Shown here one piece after another: positions 52,220 through 61,071 of a stretch of DNA of 64,000 nucleotides. How positions within the stretch are numbered: the stretch's first letter is position 1; the number at the start of each line of letters is the position of its first letter. The DNA comes from Lewinellaceae bacterium (GTDB lineage: Bacteria; Bacteroidota; Bacteroidia; Chitinophagales; Saprospiraceae): contig JACJYL010000002.1 of the NCBI GenBank assembly GCA_020636105.1, positions 1,702,001 through 1,766,000 on the forward strand, read 5' to 3'. A program made the position numbers and the translations under genes. Below the pieces are notes generated by a model. The model was not told the origin of the DNA, made no database searches, and worked only from the letters and a program-made list of their open reading frames with translations.

Positions 52220-52225
52220 AAAATT

Positions 52226-52561
52226 ATGGCATTAAATAGCGGAAGACATCTTTTTGGAGAACTTGAGGACGGCACCCAGGTCACCTACGTGGAGAAAAAA
52301 GTGGAAAAAGAACGCGCTGACTTTCTGAAAGAACTTTTGGAGCACAACGGTTATCATGTGATCATTGAGGAAGAAAAAAGAAAGACGGAAGAAGAACCTC
52401 AATACTATACGGTCTGTGTGGATGACATCACTTTTAACCCTGTTATCGCTGTTTACAACAGGCACCTGCATACCCATGACGGAAGGAAGGTCACCCCGGA
52501 TTACTGGAATCAGATCACAGAAAAAACGGTTCCTACTTACTGGGAAAAGGATTCAAAGTGA
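52226..52561 (+). CDS. small protein of unknown function after nuoN
   Basis: A 111-residue soluble protein, charged and without cysteine motifs (one cysteine) or membrane segment. It shows HLFGELEDGTQVTYVEKKV, DFLKELLEHNGYHVIIEEEKR and YYTVCVDDITFNPVIAVYNRHLHTHDGRKVTP in parts. The alternation of strands and a helix suggests a compact alpha/beta fold. I do not recognise the family. It is the last gene before a strong terminator that follows the nuo series, so it may be co-transcribed with nuo and help its assembly or regulation, but nothing in the sequence shows this. Confidence 0.65.
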   Translation: MALNSGRHLFGELEDGTQVTYVEKKVEKERADFLKELLEHNGYHVIIEEEKRKTEEEPQYYTVCVDDITFNPVIAVYNRHLHTHDGRKVTPDYWNQITEKTVPTYWEKDSK

Positions 52562-52576
52562 TGTATTATTTTTATC

Positions 52577-52624
52577 TACAACATAAAACAGCAGCATTGG
52601 AAATGGCTGCTGTTTTATGTTGTA
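52577..52624 (+). terminator. strong terminator-like hairpin closing the nuo region
   Basis: TACAACATAAAACAGCAGC (52577-52595) and its exact 19-base complement (52606-52624) enclose a 10-base loop. It lies 15 bases after the stop of the small gene. It is symmetrical and could work in both directions. The rest of the 315-base spacer up to 52876 shows no gene. Confidence 0.75.
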
Positions 52625-52876
52625 CACCTAACAAAACTCCATTTAACTCTTGTTTTTCCTATCTGCCTTTCATCTCAATTTGAAATTTAAAAAATAAGAG
52701 ATTACTTTCGCATTCGATTAAACATGAATGAAAGGGGAGCCCGCTTTTCGATAGAGCCTGAATTCCCAATCCATTCCCTTTAAATGCCTTTTTTAACTTT
52801 GAGATTACTGACACTATCGTTCCTGTACTGCGGGATCGACAAACAAAAAATTACACAAAAAATACTTTGATTCAAC

Positions 52877-53269
52877 ATGAAAATAATGAATTCTTCCATT
52901 TCAATAGTGCTTTTTATTTTGGGGATCACTATGCTCACGATATTGGGATGTACCAAAAACAAAACGACAGCAGACGATATCCCTGCCATTTGTGAAACGC
53001 TCAATATCGCCTATAACGATGAAATAAAAACCATCATAGACCTGAGCTGCTCCGTTAGCGGATGTCACGACGGGACTACCGGAATCGGAGATTTCGCGTC
53101 GTACAACGGATTATTGAGCAGACTGGATAATGGGCTGATCCGGGAAAGAGCGATTGACACCCCCGTGAGCAGTACCCTGCATATGCCCCCTTCCGGCATG
53201 CCTGAACTTACACAGGAAGAAAAAGACATGCTGCTCTGCTGGATATTGGAAGGCTATCCTGAAAATTAA
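52877..53269 (+). CDS. lipoprotein with CX4CH cytochrome-like haem motif
   Basis: A 130-residue lipoprotein (lipobox TILGC, C25). The motif CSVSGCHDG fits CX4CH, a rare variant of the CXXCH haem c site, in a context (IKTIIDLSCSVSGCHDG, then DFASYNGL) seen in predicted small c-type cytochromes. The later MPPSGMPELTQEE could supply the distal methionine. If haem is attached it would be an outer-membrane- or periplasm-facing monohaem lipoprotein. Clustered with a DUF5777 barrel and a dihaem cytochrome gene (36 and 11 bases apart), so the three probably form an operon. Confidence 0.78.
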   Translation: MKIMNSSISIVLFILGITMLTILGCTKNKTTADDIPAICETLNIAYNDEIKTIIDLSCSVSGCHDGTTGIGDFASYNGLLSRLDNGLIRERAIDTPVSSTLHMPPSGMPELTQEEKDMLLCWILEGYPEN

Positions 53270-53305
53270 CCATTTTATAAAACCCTTTAACAATAATCAT
53301 TGATT

Positions 53306-54184
53306 ATGCTGCGACTAAGTTTATTCCTGATAGCAATGGTCTCTTGCATCCTCCTGAACGGACAGGAAGTATTTCAGACTTTTAAGGACAGAAGAATCAT
53401 CAATGCCCAATCGGTGGAGATGCTTAAAAAATACGAACTGGATGTCCGCATTACTCACCGTTTCGGAGATCTCGCCGGAGACAACGGCGGCTTTCAGACC
53501 TTTTTTGGGTTCGAAAATGCCACGGATGTAATGATCGGGGCTGAATACGGCATACTGAATAATCTAAATGCAGGAATTTACCGGGCCAAAGGAGCAGGAA
53601 GTTACCCTAGCGGAAGATCCGGTCTGCGCCAATTGATGAACGGTTTTGTAAAATACCGGATTCTGCAGCAATCCGATCAGGATGGCAGCCCCATCACCCT
53701 GGCTGTTCTGGGGGTAGCATCTGTTTCCTCGGGGCCAAAATCTGAAAGCCCCAGCAGTATCAATAACTTTTCCACCTTTACGGACCGTATGGCGTTTGCC
53801 GCCCAACTGCTGATCGCCAAGAAGTTTTCCGACGGATTTTCCCTCCAACTCAATGGAGGATATGTACACCGCAACCTGGTTGCCTTTGACGATGTTAACG
53901 GCATCATCAGCCTGGGGATAGCTACACGGGTACAGGTCAACAAGGTTTTTGGGTTAATCGCCGACGTAACCCTTCCCTTTTCAGAGAACAGAACTACCGC
54001 AGAGGGATTTTATCCTTCCATCGGAGTTGGATTGGAAATCGACACCGGAGGTCATATTTTCCAGGTCAACCTGACCAATTCCAAGGGTAGCGTGGAAACG
54101 GATTATATTCCTTACTCCACTTCCAATTGGGGAGACGGCGAATTCAGACTCGGATTTACCATCTCCAGGATTTTTCACCTGTAA
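53306..54184 (+). CDS. DUF5777 family outer-membrane barrel-like protein
   Basis: A 292-residue exported protein with a signal peptide (LSLFLIAMVSCILLNGQ). It is rich in alternating amphipathic strands (VMIGAEYGILNNLNAGIYR, LQLNGGYVHRNLVAF, FQVNLTNSKGS) and ends RLGFTISRIFHL, an aromatic C-terminal strand as in outer-membrane barrels. The N-terminal RRIINAQSVEMLKKYELDVRI and HRFGDLAGDNGG are typical of DUF5777. No function is established. It lies between two cytochrome-like genes, so electron transfer or haem/iron handling at the envelope is a reasonable guess. Confidence 0.85.
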   Translation: MLRLSLFLIAMVSCILLNGQEVFQTFKDRRIINAQSVEMLKKYELDVRITHRFGDLAGDNGGFQTFFGFENATDVMIGAEYGILNNLNAGIYRAKGAGSYPSGRSGLRQLMNGFVKYRILQQSDQDGSPITLAVLGVASVSSGPKSESPSSINNFSTFTDRMAFAAQLLIAKKFSDGFSLQLNGGYVHRNLVAFDDVNGIISLGIATRVQVNKVFGLIADVTLPFSENRTTAEGFYPSIGVGLEIDTGGHIFQVNLTNSKGSVETDYIPYSTSNWGDGEFRLGFTISRIFHL

Positions 54185-54195
54185 AGCAACCATCC

Positions 54196-55227
54196 ATGCA
54201 AAAATTAATCATTGGTTCCCTCGTGTCCGGATTTTTGTTTTTCATCAGCATGGGCTCTTCGGATCACCCTGAAATAGTCTTTGATGAGGAAACTTCCGTG
54301 GCCAATATTCTTGAAAAACTGGGCGATTTGCCCCAGCCCCATAAACCTGACCTTAGGTTACCCGGCGTTTCGGCAGAAAATGGCCGCAGCATCCTTTTTG
54401 AAGGCATCAGCCTGGATGCTTCCGGCCATAAAATGCCGCGCCAGAGTAAACATTTCGTTTGTACCTCCTGCCACAACATGGTAAAGGAAGATCCCGATCT
54501 CAGCGTTTCCGATCCCGAGGCCCGACTGGCTTACGCCAGGGAACACCAACTCCCCTTTCTCCAGGGAACAACACTTTACGGAGTGGTCAACAGAACACAT
54601 TTTTACAACGGGGATTACGATAAAAAATACGGCGACCTCGTAAAAGAAGCCCGCAATGACCTGAGGGGCGCCATCAACCTGTGTGCCGTAGAATGTTCAC
54701 AGGGCCGAAATCTGGAAAAATGGGAAATGGAATCTATCCTTGCCTACCTTTGGACTATTGACCTTAAAATGAGCGACCTCATCCTTAACGAGCGGGAACG
54801 TTCCTCCATCACAGCCGCATTAAACGGCAGATCCGATAAATCGGAAGCTATCGAACTCCTGAAATCCCGTTATCTTCAAGCCTCACCGGCGACCTTTCTC
54901 ACCCCGCCGGAAGACCGAACGAAAGGCTACGGACTCAAGGGAAATCCCGAAAACGGTAAAGCAATCTACGAACTCAGTTGTCTGCACTGTCACGACAAGG
55001 GCAGGTACGCCTTTTTTGTATTGGATGACTCCAAGTTTTCTTTTGACTTCCTGGACAAACATGTCGATCGTTATACCCGGTATTCCATTTACCAGGTGGG
55101 GCGTTATGGCACTTATCCGTTGAACGGGAAGAAAAGTTATATGCCACAATACACGAAGGAAAAAATGAGCAACCAGCAAATGGAAGACCTGCGGGCTTAC
55201 ATCGGGCAGATGGCAAAGGGGATATAA
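54196..55227 (+). CDS. dihaem c-type cytochrome
   Basis: A 343-residue exported cytochrome with two CXXCH haem sites, CTSCHN (about residue 92) and CLHCHD (about residue 261). A further CAVECSQGR in the middle lacks the histidine and probably is not a haem site. Start ATG 54196 gives a signal peptide (LIIGSLVSGFLFFISMG); upstream frame overlaps the barrel gene. The two domains resemble the two halves of soxA/peroxidase-like cytochromes, but I cannot assign one. It follows the barrel gene by 11 bases. Methionines near the end (KKSYMPQYTKEKM) could be distal ligands. Confidence 0.85.
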   Translation: MQKLIIGSLVSGFLFFISMGSSDHPEIVFDEETSVANILEKLGDLPQPHKPDLRLPGVSAENGRSILFEGISLDASGHKMPRQSKHFVCTSCHNMVKEDPDLSVSDPEARLAYAREHQLPFLQGTTLYGVVNRTHFYNGDYDKKYGDLVKEARNDLRGAINLCAVECSQGRNLEKWEMESILAYLWTIDLKMSDLILNERERSSITAALNGRSDKSEAIELLKSRYLQASPATFLTPPEDRTKGYGLKGNPENGKAIYELSCLHCHDKGRYAFFVLDDSKFSFDFLDKHVDRYTRYSIYQVGRYGTYPLNGKKSYMPQYTKEKMSNQQMEDLRAYIGQMAKGI

Positions 55228-55460
55228 AAAACAGTAAAAAAGGCTCCATTAGAAAAGAATTGGTTAAGTCTGTGAAGGATGGCCCGGGCACTGCCATTCA
55301 AGTTATTTTGAGCGGCCATACAATAGAAATTTTCTTTAAAAACAGCCTCCTTTACTTCCTTATTTCTTCCATTTTTATTTTCTAATAAATTCCACAGACC
55401 TGTATATTAATGTTTGTATATTTGGCCTTTTAGTGCGATGATGAAATGAGAAACTAAGCA

Positions 55461-55680
55461 ATGAAAAGCAAAAGCCAAAAATTAGGGGAGCTAGGATCCA
55501 CCGCCATTTGTGGCAATGATATAAGTTCTTCCGTCCTTTATGTTTCAGCCTTATCCAGACCTGATCAAGGAACTTTCGTCAAAGTGGTCCATCCCGATCA
55601 ACTTTATGTTCATTGGGTCACCGAGCAATAAATTTCCCCACCTCATTGAAGATCTGGGCGGGGTAAGGCTGATTATTTAA
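55461..55680 (+). pseudogene. amino-acid permease reduced to its two ends
   Basis: From ATG 55461 the frame reads KSKSQKLGELGSTAICGND, then ISSSVLYVSA, the start of APC-superfamily transporters of Bacteroidota. At about 55550 the reading frame shifts. In another frame the last 45 residues, PYPDLIKELSSKWSIP, INFMFIGSPSNKFP and LGGVRLII, match the cytoplasmic C-terminus of the same transporters. Roughly 500 or more residues with all membrane helices are missing, so a large internal deletion has left only a scar. The rest of the 540-base spacer (55228-55767) is non-coding; TATATTTG at 55417-55424 may be the old promoter. Confidence 0.72.
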
Positions 55681-55767
55681 CAAAACTTCCCTCCTGAAAA
55701 TCTTTGAGGGAAAAAACATAATTCCACCCCCGGCAAAGCCGTAAGCATCAATTACCAAACAGCAAAA

Positions 55768-56754
55768 ATGACCAGTATGACCATCAAATGGGGAATTATC
55801 GGATGCGGCAGGATCGCGCATAAGTTTATCCAGGATTTTGAATTTGTGGAAAAAGGAATCGTCGTGGCCGTGGCTTCCAGATCTATGGAGAAGGCTGCGG
55901 AATTTGCCGGGCAATACGATGTAAAAAAAGCCTATGGCACTTACGATGCCCTGGCTGCCGACCCGGAAGTTGATGCGATCTACATTGCCACTCCACACAA
56001 TTTCCACCTGCAACACATGAAGTTGTGTTTCAATCATGGTAAAAACGTATTATGCGAAAAACCTGTTACGGTCAATGCCATTGAGTTTGAAGAAGCCACA
56101 GCCCTGGCCAAAGCAAAAAATGTTTTCCTCATGGAAGCCATGTGGACCTGGTACCTCCCCGCAGTTAAAAAGGCGAAGGAATGGATCGGGCAAGGCAAAA
56201 TCGGGGATTTGAAATTCATCCGGGCGGATTTTGGCTTTAAGGCTCAATTCAATGCAGAAGACCGAACCTATAATCCCGATCTGGCAGCAGGCGCCTTGCT
56301 CGATATCGGCATTTATCCGCTTGGCCTGGCGGCCTTCCTGGTGGACAGCGAGATCAAAAATGTACAATGCGCCGGATATCTCGGGACCACGGGCATAGAT
56401 GAATATAATGCCATCAGCCTGGTATATGAAAATGGCGTTTTTGTGCAGGCCTCCAGCGGCGTGGTGTCTGACCTCCACAACGATGCCTACATCGTGGGCA
56501 CCAAAGGGTATATCCGTATCGTCGATTTCTGGAAATCAAAAAAAGTGATTCTCGAAACGCCCGAAGGGGTGAAAATCTTTGAGGATGAATGTCCTTCTCA
56601 CGGATATAATTATGAAACTGAGGCCGTAAACGAATTGCTGCTGGCCGGTAAAAAGGAAAGCCCCGTAATCACATTAGACCATTCGATGAGATCGATGAAA
56701 CTGATGGATGCCATCAGGAAGGAAATGGGGCTAAGATATCCTTTTGAGAATTAA
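55768..56754 (+). CDS. Gfo/Idh/MocA-family NAD(P)-dependent oxidoreductase
   Basis: A 328-residue dehydrogenase. The Rossmann fold starts at once (KWGIIGCGRIAHKFIQDF, dinucleotide motif GCGRIA). CEKPVTVNAIEFEEA contains the family E-K-P motif with the catalytic lysine, and DIGIYPLGLAAFL the D-x-G-x-Y/H-x-x-D-type block. It is closest by eye to dimeric dihydrodiol/1,5-anhydro-D-fructose dehydrogenases. Substrate is probably a sugar or diol. It is convergent with the helicase gene, only 2 bases separating the stop codons. Confidence 0.92.
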   Translation: MTSMTIKWGIIGCGRIAHKFIQDFEFVEKGIVVAVASRSMEKAAEFAGQYDVKKAYGTYDALAADPEVDAIYIATPHNFHLQHMKLCFNHGKNVLCEKPVTVNAIEFEEATALAKAKNVFLMEAMWTWYLPAVKKAKEWIGQGKIGDLKFIRADFGFKAQFNAEDRTYNPDLAAGALLDIGIYPLGLAAFLVDSEIKNVQCAGYLGTTGIDEYNAISLVYENGVFVQASSGVVSDLHNDAYIVGTKGYIRIVDFWKSKKVILETPEGVKIFEDECPSHGYNYETEAVNELLLAGKKESPVITLDHSMRSMKLMDAIRKEMGLRYPFEN

Positions 56755-56756
56755 GC

Positions 56757-57995
56757 CTATTTTTTTCTTTTTTTCTTCTTCCTGTTTTCAAAGGCTTCGG
56801 CTTCTTGCATGAGTTCTTTTAAACTGGTCGAAGCATCCTGGGAAAAGTCGACCGTTTTTTGGTATTCTGAATTGGACAACTCCATTACCTTGATTTTTTT
56901 GGTAATAAATCCTTCAATTTCCTTGAGCATCTCTTGTTCCTCCGGGCTGCAAAAAGACACAGCAAATCCCCTTTCCTTGCCTCTTCCCGTCCGTCCAATG
57001 CGGTGAACGTAATTTTCAGCCTTATCCGGAAGATCGTAATTTACTACATACTGCACATGAGGGAAGTCGATGCCCCGGGCACTAACATCTGTGGCGATCA
57101 ATACTTTTAATTCCCCAGATTTAAAGCGATCCATCACCGTAAAACGGTCTTTTTGTTCTTTATCGCTGTGAATGGTGGCTGCGGATATTTCAACCCGCTC
57201 CATGGCTTTGAGGACCCTTTCTGCGCGGACTTTAGTACGCACGAAAACGATAATTTTTTCGTCGGGATGTTCATTGATGAGTCGCTCCAGGAAGAATCTT
57301 TTGTCATCCATATCAACAAAGGCAACCGAGTGCTCCACGTTTTGAGTCACCGGATCATCCGGGGATAATTGTATCCGGATAGCATTATTATTGACCAGCG
57401 AGTAGGCGAGTTTTTTAATATTGGCATTGATGGTAGCAGAAAAGAAAAGCGTTTGTCTGCGCTTGGGCAAAAACTTCAACAGATCGCGAATATCCTTGAT
57501 AAAACCGAGGTCGAGCATATGGTCGGCCTCGTCGAGGATGAGAATTTCCACCCTGTGCAATAATAAATGTCCCTGGCTCACCAGGTCAAACATCCGGCCG
57601 GGAGTGGTGACGAGAATATCTATTCCATCCTGCAATTTGGCAATCTGCGGCCCCTGCTCTACCCCACCGAATACACAAAATGTTTCCACCCCGGTTTTTC
57701 GCCCAAGAAGCTTAAACACTTCCGTAATTTGAATGCCCAGCTCTCTGGTGGGCACCATAACGATACACTTGACCCCTTCCGTCCGGCGGTTGCGTAAACG
57801 ATCCTGGAGGATATTTAACACGGGAATGGCGAAAGCTGCCGTTTTACCCGTCCCCGTTTGCGCAATGGCGAGGACATCTTCCCCTTTGAGAATATTCGGA
57901 ATCGATTTGAACTGGATATCCGTCGGACGCTTAAACCCCAAAAGATCCAGATTATGCTTAATTTCGGAAGAAATGCTGTAATTTTCGAATTTCAT
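56757..57995 (-). CDS. DEAD-box RNA helicase, RhlE type
   Basis: A 412-residue ATP-dependent RNA helicase. Motifs in order: Q motif GFKRPTDIQFKSIP, Walker A AQTGTGKTAAF, PTRELGIQ, TPGRMFDL, DEAD in ILDEADHMLDLGF, SATI, then the second domain with IIVFVRTKVRAERVL, ATDVSARGIDFPHV and HRIGRTGRG. A short basic tail (RKKKKRKK) follows. Start at 57995 (MKFENYSIS) is chosen; a longer frame runs into the dispersed repeat and is not credible. Probable roles are ribosome assembly or mRNA decay. A repeat at 58028-58082 lies in its leader. Confidence 0.94.
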   Translation of the reverse strand: MKFENYSISSEIKHNLDLLGFKRPTDIQFKSIPNILKGEDVLAIAQTGTGKTAAFAIPVLNILQDRLRNRRTEGVKCIVMVPTRELGIQITEVFKLLGRKTGVETFCVFGGVEQGPQIAKLQDGIDILVTTPGRMFDLVSQGHLLLHRVEILILDEADHMLDLGFIKDIRDLLKFLPKRRQTLFFSATINANIKKLAYSLVNNNAIRIQLSPDDPVTQNVEHSVAFVDMDDKRFFLERLINEHPDEKIIVFVRTKVRAERVLKAMERVEISAATIHSDKEQKDRFTVMDRFKSGELKVLIATDVSARGIDFPHVQYVVNYDLPDKAENYVHRIGRTGRGKERGFAVSFCSPEEQEMLKEIEGFITKKIKVMELSNSEYQKTVDFSQDASTSLKELMQEAEAFENRKKKKRKK

Positions 57996-58027
57996 GGAAG
58001 TGTCTGTGTTACTGGTTGCTCGTTCCC

Positions 58028-58082
58028 CGAGGTGACATCTTCGCAGCGTGGGCAATGTGCGCGGGCAAAAGGTGTCATCTCG
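58028..58082 (-). repeat. dispersed paired-arm repeat, copy B
   Basis: On the minus strand the arms CGAGATGACACCTTTT (58067-58082) and CGAAGATGTCACCTCG (58028-58043) are identical to those of copy A at 2195-2247, with a different 23-base centre. It lies 33-87 bases upstream of the helicase start. Relative to the adjacent genes the two copies point in opposite directions, arguing against a simple shared promoter. Confidence 0.7.
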
Positions 58083-58210
58083 TAGCTGGATTGTTTTTGA
58101 ATACCCGGCAAAGTTACGGTTTGAGAATTGTAACTTGTAACTTTAGGCGATAAAACAAAAAAAGGTAAACGGTACATCACTTTTTAAAGCCCAAATTTGA
58201 CCCCTTAAAA

Positions 58211-58273
58211 CACCTGGACCCCTTGGAACCATTTGAACCCTTGGAACAATTTGAACAATTGGAACCCTCTAAA
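58211..58273 (+). repeat. TTGAAC/TTGGAAC tandem repeats before and inside the RluA gene start
   Basis: Six imperfect units (CCTTGGAACCATTTGAACCC and TTGGAACAATTTGAACAATT style), period 9-10. The array passes into the 5' end of the pseudouridine synthase frame, where it would encode a W/N/P-rich leader. Confidence 0.65.
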
Positions 58274-59177
58274 CAACAAAACCATCAAAACCATCACCAC
58301 ACATATCGTCCCGGAGGGCATAACAAATATCCGACTGCAGGATTACGCTAAGGTAGTCTTCAAACCCTTCCTGTTTTCCGGCCAGGGTGCAAAAAAAGCC
58401 ATAAAGAGAGGGAATGTCCTGGTAAACGGAGCCGTTGCCCTTACGGGATACTGGATCCAGCCCGGGGATATCATTGAACTACGGGAATCAGCAGAAACGC
58501 CACCTAAAATCTTTGAACTGCCCCTGGAGATCATTTACGAGGACGAACACCTCGCTGTGATCAACAAACCCTCCGGTATTCCGGTAAGCGGCAATCAGTT
58601 TAAGACCATCCGGAACGCTTTGTTGTTCAATTTAGAAAGATCAAAAGACGAGGATGCCCTCACCTGGCCGAAACCTGTGCACCGGCTGGATGCCCCCACT
58701 TCGGGATTATTACTCATCGCCCGCACCAATCTGGCAAGCATTGCCCTGGGACAACAATTTGAAGCCAAGTCCATACAAAAAAAATACCACGCCATCGTCA
58801 TCGGGAAAACGCCGGATCATGGCCATTGGGATTCCCCGGTCAATGGTCAGAGTGCCTATACCGAATATAAAACACTGGAGTCCGTTCCTTCCCTTAAAAA
58901 CAAATGGATCTCGCTGCTTGAATTATGGCCCAAAACGGGAAGAACACACCAAATTCGCATCCATCTTTCCGAGGCCGGTTACCCGATCATGGGCGATAAA
59001 ATTTATGGTACGGAAGGGAAGGTTATGAAAGGAAAAGGCCTTTTCCTGGCTTCAACGGGGCTTATGTTCAGGCATCCCACCTTCAACAAAAAAATGATTA
59101 TTGAGATTGAAATACCCTATAAATTCAGATCCCTGCTGGACAGGGAAAAGAGGCGTTGGAAAAAATACGACCCCTGA
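58233..59177 (+). CDS. RluA-family pseudouridine synthase
   Basis: About 300 residues after a doubtful leader. An S4-like RNA-binding segment (RLQDYAKVVFKPFLFSGQ, KKAIKRGNVLVNGAVAL) precedes the catalytic domain: YEDEHLAVINKPSGIPVSG, HRLDAPTSGLLLIA with the catalytic aspartate, and KTGRTHQIRIHLSEAGYPI. It modifies U to pseudouridine in rRNA or tRNA; site unknown. No ATG precedes the conserved region (ITTHIVPEGITNIRLQDY). The possible starts are TTG 58233, TTG 58251 or a rarer codon, so the tandem repeat supplies the start. Leader residues before about 20 are repeat-derived. Confidence 0.9.
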   Translation: MNPWNNLNNWNPLNNKTIKTITTHIVPEGITNIRLQDYAKVVFKPFLFSGQGAKKAIKRGNVLVNGAVALTGYWIQPGDIIELRESAETPPKIFELPLEIIYEDEHLAVINKPSGIPVSGNQFKTIRNALLFNLERSKDEDALTWPKPVHRLDAPTSGLLLIARTNLASIALGQQFEAKSIQKKYHAIVIGKTPDHGHWDSPVNGQSAYTEYKTLESVPSLKNKWISLLELWPKTGRTHQIRIHLSEAGYPIMGDKIYGTEGKVMKGKGLFLASTGLMFRHPTFNKKMIIEIEIPYKFRSLLDREKRRWKKYDP

Positions 59178-59273
59178 GATTTTTTGAAGGTTTCCACGCA
59201 ATTTTGGGCAAAAACGGTCCATTAAGTTTAAATTTTGCGACCTTGCATTTCAATAAAAAAGAATAGCATTTAT

Positions 59274-60257
59274 ATGAAAGTATTTATCTCCGGAGCGGAT
59301 GGTTTTCTGGGTAGTAATTTAATCCGCGAATTACTCACAAGAAACCACGAAGTCGTTGCTTTTGTCAAGGAAGGGGATGATCCCAAAACGATTAAAGAAC
59401 TTGAGTTAGAGATCAGGTACGGCGACCTGCTGGATGCCGCTTCCATTGAAGCAGCGATGGAAGGATGTGACGCCGTGGTGCACACTGCCGCCAGCACGGG
59501 CATCTGGCCCTATCGCTCAGAAATTCAGAAAAAAATCAATGTTGATGGTACCAAAAATATGGTGGCCGCTTCCAAGGCCAATAAAATCAAACGGTACATC
59601 CATATCGGCACGGCGAATTCTTTCGGGTATGGATCCAAGGAAAATCCGGGTGATGAAACACTGCCTTATGCTTCCGGCATATACGGCATGGATTATATGG
59701 ATACCAAATACGAAGCGCACCAATTTGTACTGAAAGAAGCAAAGGAGAACAACTTCCCGGCCATCGTCATCACGCCCACTTTTATGTTTGGCCCCTACCC
59801 TGCCCGACTCGGTAGCGCCAAAATGGTGGTCAGTGTTTATCAAAAAAAAGTAAATGGGTACACCAAGGGCGGCAGGAATTACATTGCCGTTAAGGATGTA
59901 TGCGTGGCCATCGCCAATGGGCTCACCCAAGGCAGAATCGGTGAAAGTTATATTGCCGGCAACAGAAACCTGAATTACAAAGAAATCTTTACCCTCATCG
60001 CAGGAGTGGTCGGGGTAAAACCGCCGAAACTTGCCTTTCCTGGTTTCATTGCGAAAACGGTAGGCTGGGTCAATACGGTACTCGCCAGGACTTTCAACTT
60101 TGAACCCGTCATCAGCACTTCAATGGCCCAGATGGCGCTGGATGAGCATTATTATTCTCCTGAAAAAGCCAGGAAGGAACTGGGACTCCCGCAATCTTCC
60201 CTGGAAGACGCTGTCAGGGAGAGCTTTGAATGGCTTAAGGAAAACAAGTATATTTAA
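59274..60257 (+). CDS. NAD-dependent epimerase/dehydratase (extended SDR)
   Basis: A 327-residue Rossmann enzyme. The nucleotide motif is ISGADGFLGSNLI (GxxGxxG), the active-site pair YxxxK is YMDTK in GMDYMDTKYEAHQF, with IHIGTANSFGYGSKE as the serine/threonine strand. Start ATG 59274 begins directly at the first beta strand. Related proteins are often called dihydroflavonol-4-reductase-like; substrate unknown. The following SDR gene starts 2 bases after the stop, so the two likely act in one pathway. Confidence 0.92.
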   Translation: MKVFISGADGFLGSNLIRELLTRNHEVVAFVKEGDDPKTIKELELEIRYGDLLDAASIEAAMEGCDAVVHTAASTGIWPYRSEIQKKINVDGTKNMVAASKANKIKRYIHIGTANSFGYGSKENPGDETLPYASGIYGMDYMDTKYEAHQFVLKEAKENNFPAIVITPTFMFGPYPARLGSAKMVVSVYQKKVNGYTKGGRNYIAVKDVCVAIANGLTQGRIGESYIAGNRNLNYKEIFTLIAGVVGVKPPKLAFPGFIAKTVGWVNTVLARTFNFEPVISTSMAQMALDEHYYSPEKARKELGLPQSSLEDAVRESFEWLKENKYI

Positions 60258-60259
60258 AC

Positions 60260-61063
60260 ATGAGAATGGATTTCAAGGATAAAGTTGCCATCATCACCGG
60301 CTCCAACCAGGGGATCGGGAAGGAGCTGGCACGTCAGTTGGGACTGGCAGGGGCTAAAGTGGTCATCAATGGAAGAAATGAGCAAAAACTCGCCCTCGTC
60401 CAGGAAGAATTCCAAAAACTGGGCATCGATTCTTTACCGCTAAACGGAGATATTTCAGACTACAGGTTTTGCCAATCCCTTATCGGCAAAACGATCGATC
60501 ATTATGGTCAACTGGATATTTTGATCAATAATGCAGGCATGTCGGCCAAAGCTTCTGTGGAAGAGGGCGATCCGGATTCTTTTAAAAAGATCATCGAGAT
60601 CAATCTCCTTGGATCAACTTACACGACAAAATACGCCATTCCCCATTTGCGTGAAAGGGAAGGCAGTGTAATGCTTATTTCGAGTCTGGCCGGGATCCAC
60701 GGGCTTCCCTACTTTGCGGCTTATTCCACGTCAAAAAAAGCCCTGACCGCCCTGGCAGAATCGCTGAGGGTAGAACTTCATCCGAGTAATATCCATGTAG
60801 GCATCGCTTATGTAGGTTTTACGGAAACGGATGAACAGAAAACTTTTTATAATCACAAGGGCGAGTTGGAATATCTTGAAAAAAGGAAGAATATGAATCC
60901 CACCCCCATTTCTGTAACCGCTGAAAAGATCATAAGTCAGATCAAAAACAGGAAGAAGTCGAGCTATCACAGCCTCGTCGGGCAACTGAACCGTTTCTTG
61001 TACCGCCTCTATCCTCCTTTTGTGGAAATGTTTCTGAAACGATCCTTGGGTAAGTTTAAATGA
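60260..61063 (+). CDS. short-chain dehydrogenase/reductase (classical SDR)
   Basis: A 267-residue oxidoreductase. It has TGSNQGIGKELARQLG (TGxxxGIG), NNAGMSA (NNAG) and the catalytic S/YxxxK set in LISSLAGIHGLPYFAAYSTSKKAL. The C-terminal part (KKSSYHSLVGQLNRFLYRLYPPFVEMFLKR) is basic and hydrophobic and may associate with membrane lipid, as in sphinganine- or ketoacyl-type reductases. Tightly coupled to the upstream epimerase gene. A 41-bp tandem repeat begins 9 bases after the stop. Confidence 0.92.
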   Translation: MRMDFKDKVAIITGSNQGIGKELARQLGLAGAKVVINGRNEQKLALVQEEFQKLGIDSLPLNGDISDYRFCQSLIGKTIDHYGQLDILINNAGMSAKASVEEGDPDSFKKIIEINLLGSTYTTKYAIPHLREREGSVMLISSLAGIHGLPYFAAYSTSKKALTALAESLRVELHPSNIHVGIAYVGFTETDEQKTFYNHKGELEYLEKRKNMNPTPISVTAEKIISQIKNRKKSSYHSLVGQLNRFLYRLYPPFVEMFLKRSLGKFK

Positions 61064-61071
61064 AACACATA

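Noticed and set aside
54682..54708. Third haem site at CAVECSQGR in the dihaem cytochrome
   Set aside because: It lacks the histidine that follows the second cysteine in a haem c motif.
56757..58055. Longer helicase starting at 58055
   Set aside because: The extra 20 residues come from the paired-arm repeat; helicase homology starts at 57995.
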